The notes below the pieces were generated by a model that did no database searches, was not told where the DNA came from, and worked only from the letters and a program-made list of their open reading frames with translations. The position numbers were made by a program, and so were the translations under genes. From Inquilinus limosus_F (GTDB lineage: Bacteria > Pseudomonadota > Alphaproteobacteria > DSM-16000 > Inquilinaceae): a stretch of DNA of 64,000 nt. The stretch is taken from the NCBI RefSeq assembly GCF_051487185.1, contig NZ_JAHVDK010000001.1:186001-250000 (forward strand), read 5' to 3'. This document shows positions 62,209 to 64,000 of the stretch, one piece after another. Each line of letters starts with the position of its first letter. Position 1 is the first letter of the stretch.

Positions 62209-62230
62209 CTCGAAGACAATTGTCTTCGAG
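62209..62230. repeat. 22-base perfect palindrome
   Basis: CTCGAAGACAATTGTCTTCGAG lies between the lipoprotein and the gamma-glutamylcyclotransferase gene. There is no T-run on the minus side, so it may be an operator or a weak terminator. Confidence 0.55.
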
Positions 62231-62276
62231 TTCTGGAAGACCGTCAGGCTTTCAGGGACTGTCGGTCGACTGCCGC

Positions 62277-62810
62277 TCAGCGCGGACGGCGGCGCTCGGC
62301 GAAATGCCGTTCGGCGCGGGCCTCGGCGTAGCGGCGGTCGGCCTGGGCCTTGACCTCGGGCCAGCGCAGCGCGGCCTCGGCGCTGCTCATCTTGCCGTAG
62401 AGCGACATATAGGCCTCGTGATGCAGCAGCGTGCGCGGCTTCTCGGTCGCCTGCCAGGCCTCCAGATGCCAGGGCTCGCCGGCATCTTCGAGCGTGCCGG
62501 TCGAGGCGTAGATCTGCGCCTCCAGGCGGCTGCCGTCGGCCAGGGCCACGGTCACCGCCTCCAGCGCGTAGTCGTCGCTCTCGAAGAACTGCATCCGGTC
62601 CATCTCGGCGTCGGTGAAGCCGTCGACCAGCAGGCCGTCGACCCGGCCGTCGGGATGCGGCACCAGGATCGGATAGCTCTCGCCCTTCACCTTGCGTCGC
62701 TGCCGGCCCAGAAGGGCCGCCGGCTGGGTCGCGAATTCCGTCATCGGCCGGCCGATCACCAGCGTGAACAGGTCGGGATCCTGGAGGGTGCCGAAAAAGA
62801 ACAGGCGCAT
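62277..62810 (-). CDS. Gamma-glutamylcyclotransferase-family protein
   Basis: 177 residues with the N-terminal FFFGTLQDPDLF (the YGSL-type motif of the GGCT/AIG2 fold) and a conserved acidic site in MQFFESDDYALEAV. Family members form 5-oxoproline from gamma-glutamyl amines or act on related substrates; the exact substrate here is unknown. The C-terminal 50 residues are basic and unique. The start has a GGAGAGGG site. Confidence 0.82.
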   Translation of the reverse strand: MRLFFFGTLQDPDLFTLVIGRPMTEFATQPAALLGRQRRKVKGESYPILVPHPDGRVDGLLVDGFTDAEMDRMQFFESDDYALEAVTVALADGSRLEAQIYASTGTLEDAGEPWHLEAWQATEKPRTLLHHEAYMSLYGKMSSAEAALRWPEVKAQADRRYAEARAERHFAERRRPR

Positions 62811-63066
62811 CGGTCGTTTCCCTCTCCGGACCGGGCGGCTCCGACGGCGGTCGGCCGCCCGACATTGTGGTGCAGCAAGGGGGCGCAATTTGATCCCGTC
62901 GCGCCGAAAGTCAAGGTGATTCAGATGAATTTCTCGGGCCGGCCAATCGGGCCTTTTCCCTGCTTCGTCAGGATGTTTGTCGGTTTTTCTGTGATCCCAT
63001 GCAAATCAGATCTATACTTTTATGTCGCGGCCGGCATCGGCCGCAACACGACGTTGGGGGCAACGG

Positions 63067-63480
63067 ATGTTTCAGGAATTCAGGACCTTCATTGCCCGGG
63101 GCAATGTGATCGACTTGGCCGTCGGTATCATCATGGGCGTGGCCTTCACCACGATCGTGAATTCCCTGGTGAACGACATCATCATGCCGCCGATCGGCGT
63201 GATCCTCGGTGGTGTCGACTTCTCGAACTACTACATCAACCTGTCGGGCGGCGAATATCCGAACCTGGCCGCGGCGAAGGCGGCCGGCGCCGCGACGATC
63301 AACTACGGCGTCTTCATCAACGCCGTGATCAACTTCCTGATCGTCGCCTTCGCCGTGTTCATCCTGGTGAAGCAGGTGAACCGCTTCTACCGGAAGCCCG
63401 AGGCGGCCCCGGCCGCGCCGCCGCGCAGCGAGGTGCTGCTGGAGGAGATCCGCGACGCCATCCGCGGCCAGCGGAGCTGA
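63067..63480 (+). CDS. mscL: Large-conductance mechanosensitive channel
   Basis: 137-residue inner-membrane channel opening under hypo-osmotic shock. It has the first helix with EFRTFIARGNVIDLAVGIIMG, a periplasmic loop with GVDFSNYYINL and the second helix at about 78-100, ending in a helical cytoplasmic tail. It is complete and of normal length. The ATG is chosen from the family start; a GGGGG site precedes it. Confidence 0.96.
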   Translation: MFQEFRTFIARGNVIDLAVGIIMGVAFTTIVNSLVNDIIMPPIGVILGGVDFSNYYINLSGGEYPNLAAAKAAGAATINYGVFINAVINFLIVAFAVFILVKQVNRFYRKPEAAPAAPPRSEVLLEEIRDAIRGQRS

Positions 63481-63504
63481 CCGCCGAGCCCTTCCTTCCC
63501 TGTC

Positions 63505-63527
63505 ATGCCCGGACTTGATCCGGGCAT
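63505..63527. repeat. Short hairpin of a common dispersed type after mscL
   Basis: ATGCCCGGA and TCCGGGCAT arms (9 bp, 5-base loop), a form often seen repeated in alphaproteobacterial genomes. It lies between convergent mscL and an OmpA-like gene and may serve as a terminator. Confidence 0.6.
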
Positions 63528-63541
63528 CCAGGCCGTGTCGA

Positions 63542-63937
63542 TCAGTAGGCGATCCGGATCTCGACCCGCCGGTCGCCGACGCTGACGGCCGGCAGGGCGC
63601 CGGCCTCGCCATGCGCCTCGACCCGGCGGATCAGGGCCGGCGAGACGCCGTCCTGCTGCAGGGCGACGACGACGGCCTCCGCCCGCTTGGCCGACAGCTC
63701 CTGGTTGGCGTCCTTCGGCCCGGCGGCGCCGGCGAAGCCGTCGACGGCGATCGATTTCGCGTTCCAGTTCTTCGCCTCGGCGGCCGCCGAGGCGATCAGC
63801 TTCCGAGCGTCCGGGGTCAGCTCGGCGCTGTCCTTGGGGAAGAAGATGGCATAGGCGCCGCCCTGCTTCGGGGCGCAGGCGGCGATGGCGAGGACGGGAA
63901 CCAGGGTCAGGAGCGCACGACGGCTTGCAATCGGCAT
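63542..63937 (-). CDS. OmpA-family lipoprotein
   Basis: 131-residue protein with a lipobox (AIAAC, Cys21) and a short OmpA/Pal-like domain: AIFFPKDSAELTPDARKLI, SIAVDGFAGAAGPKDANQELSAKRAEAVVVAL, and VEIRIAY at the end. This domain binds peptidoglycan. The usual Asp/Arg ligands appear as DGFAG...LSAKRAE. The gene is convergent with mscL. It is small compared with Pal, so it is a reduced member of the family. Confidence 0.85.
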   Translation of the reverse strand: MPIASRRALLTLVPVLAIAACAPKQGGAYAIFFPKDSAELTPDARKLIASAAAEAKNWNAKSIAVDGFAGAAGPKDANQELSAKRAEAVVVALQQDGVSPALIRRVEAHGEAGALPAVSVGDRRVEIRIAY

Positions 63938-64000
63938 GATCGACCTGTTCGCGTTTGTCGTTGGTCAGGACTCTTTACCTGACCCGATCGACCGATAGAA

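Overview
The window is high-GC DNA with dense, short-spaced genes on both strands. It looks like an alphaproteobacterium, most likely a Rhodospirillales relative (Azospirillum/Inquilinus-like). This rests on the hemC / hemD-mitofilin / hemY block divergent from tsaD-gpsA-EVE, on GGAAC-N17 promoters of the type read by alphaproteobacterial EcfG sigma factors, and on dispersed palindromes of a kind common in this class. No database search was possible, so the taxonomic call is inference.

Layout. 1-5.7 kb: the end of a kdp potassium-uptake operon (kdpB partial, kdpC, kdpD, kdpE). 5.7-13.5 kb: housekeeping and single genes (CBS protein, DUF1194 protein, rpsU with a possible leader ORF, quinone reductase divergent from an XRE-cupin regulator, thioesterase, and a DUF423-TusA-HDAC-like operon). 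12.5-15.8 kb: a hydroxyproline-type catabolic set (epimerase, FAD dehydrogenase, GntR regulator) whose regulator has an unusual leader with promoter, operator and intrinsic terminator. 16-21 kb: a Tat-type amidohydrolase, the molybdate transporter modABC and a LOG-family protein.

21.1-41.0 kb is a surface-polysaccharide locus. It holds five glycosyltransferases, a TylF-like methyltransferase, a Wzx-type flippase, a pyruvyl transferase, galE, a Wzz-like chain-length protein, a low-GC Wzy-like polymerase, a class I methyltransferase, an unrecognised exported protein, rfbC-rfbB-rfbD and two further sugar-nucleotide epimerase/dehydratase genes. The rfb genes point to dTDP-L-rhamnose in the polymer. 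rfbA, a priming transferase and an outer-membrane export pore are not in the window.

43-52.5 kb is a stress and central-carbon region. Phosphoketolase and acetate kinase lie back to back with a pyruvate-oxidase-like TPP enzyme. They are followed by small proteins, a zinc-free quinone-type reductase and a short-chain dehydrogenase. Six genes here have a GGAAC element 17 bp upstream of a CGTT/CATT/TGTT/CGTC element, which suggests one general-stress regulon. This is the most coherent unannotated signal in the window.

52.5-64 kb: tRNA-Thr(CGT), a HemY-like protein, a HemD fused in frame to a mitofilin-like membrane protein, hemC, tsaD, gpsA, an EVE protein, a phosphopantetheinyl transferase, a metallophosphoesterase, two small lipoproteins, a gamma-glutamylcyclotransferase-like protein and mscL. 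I saw no CRISPR array, insertion sequence or prophage.
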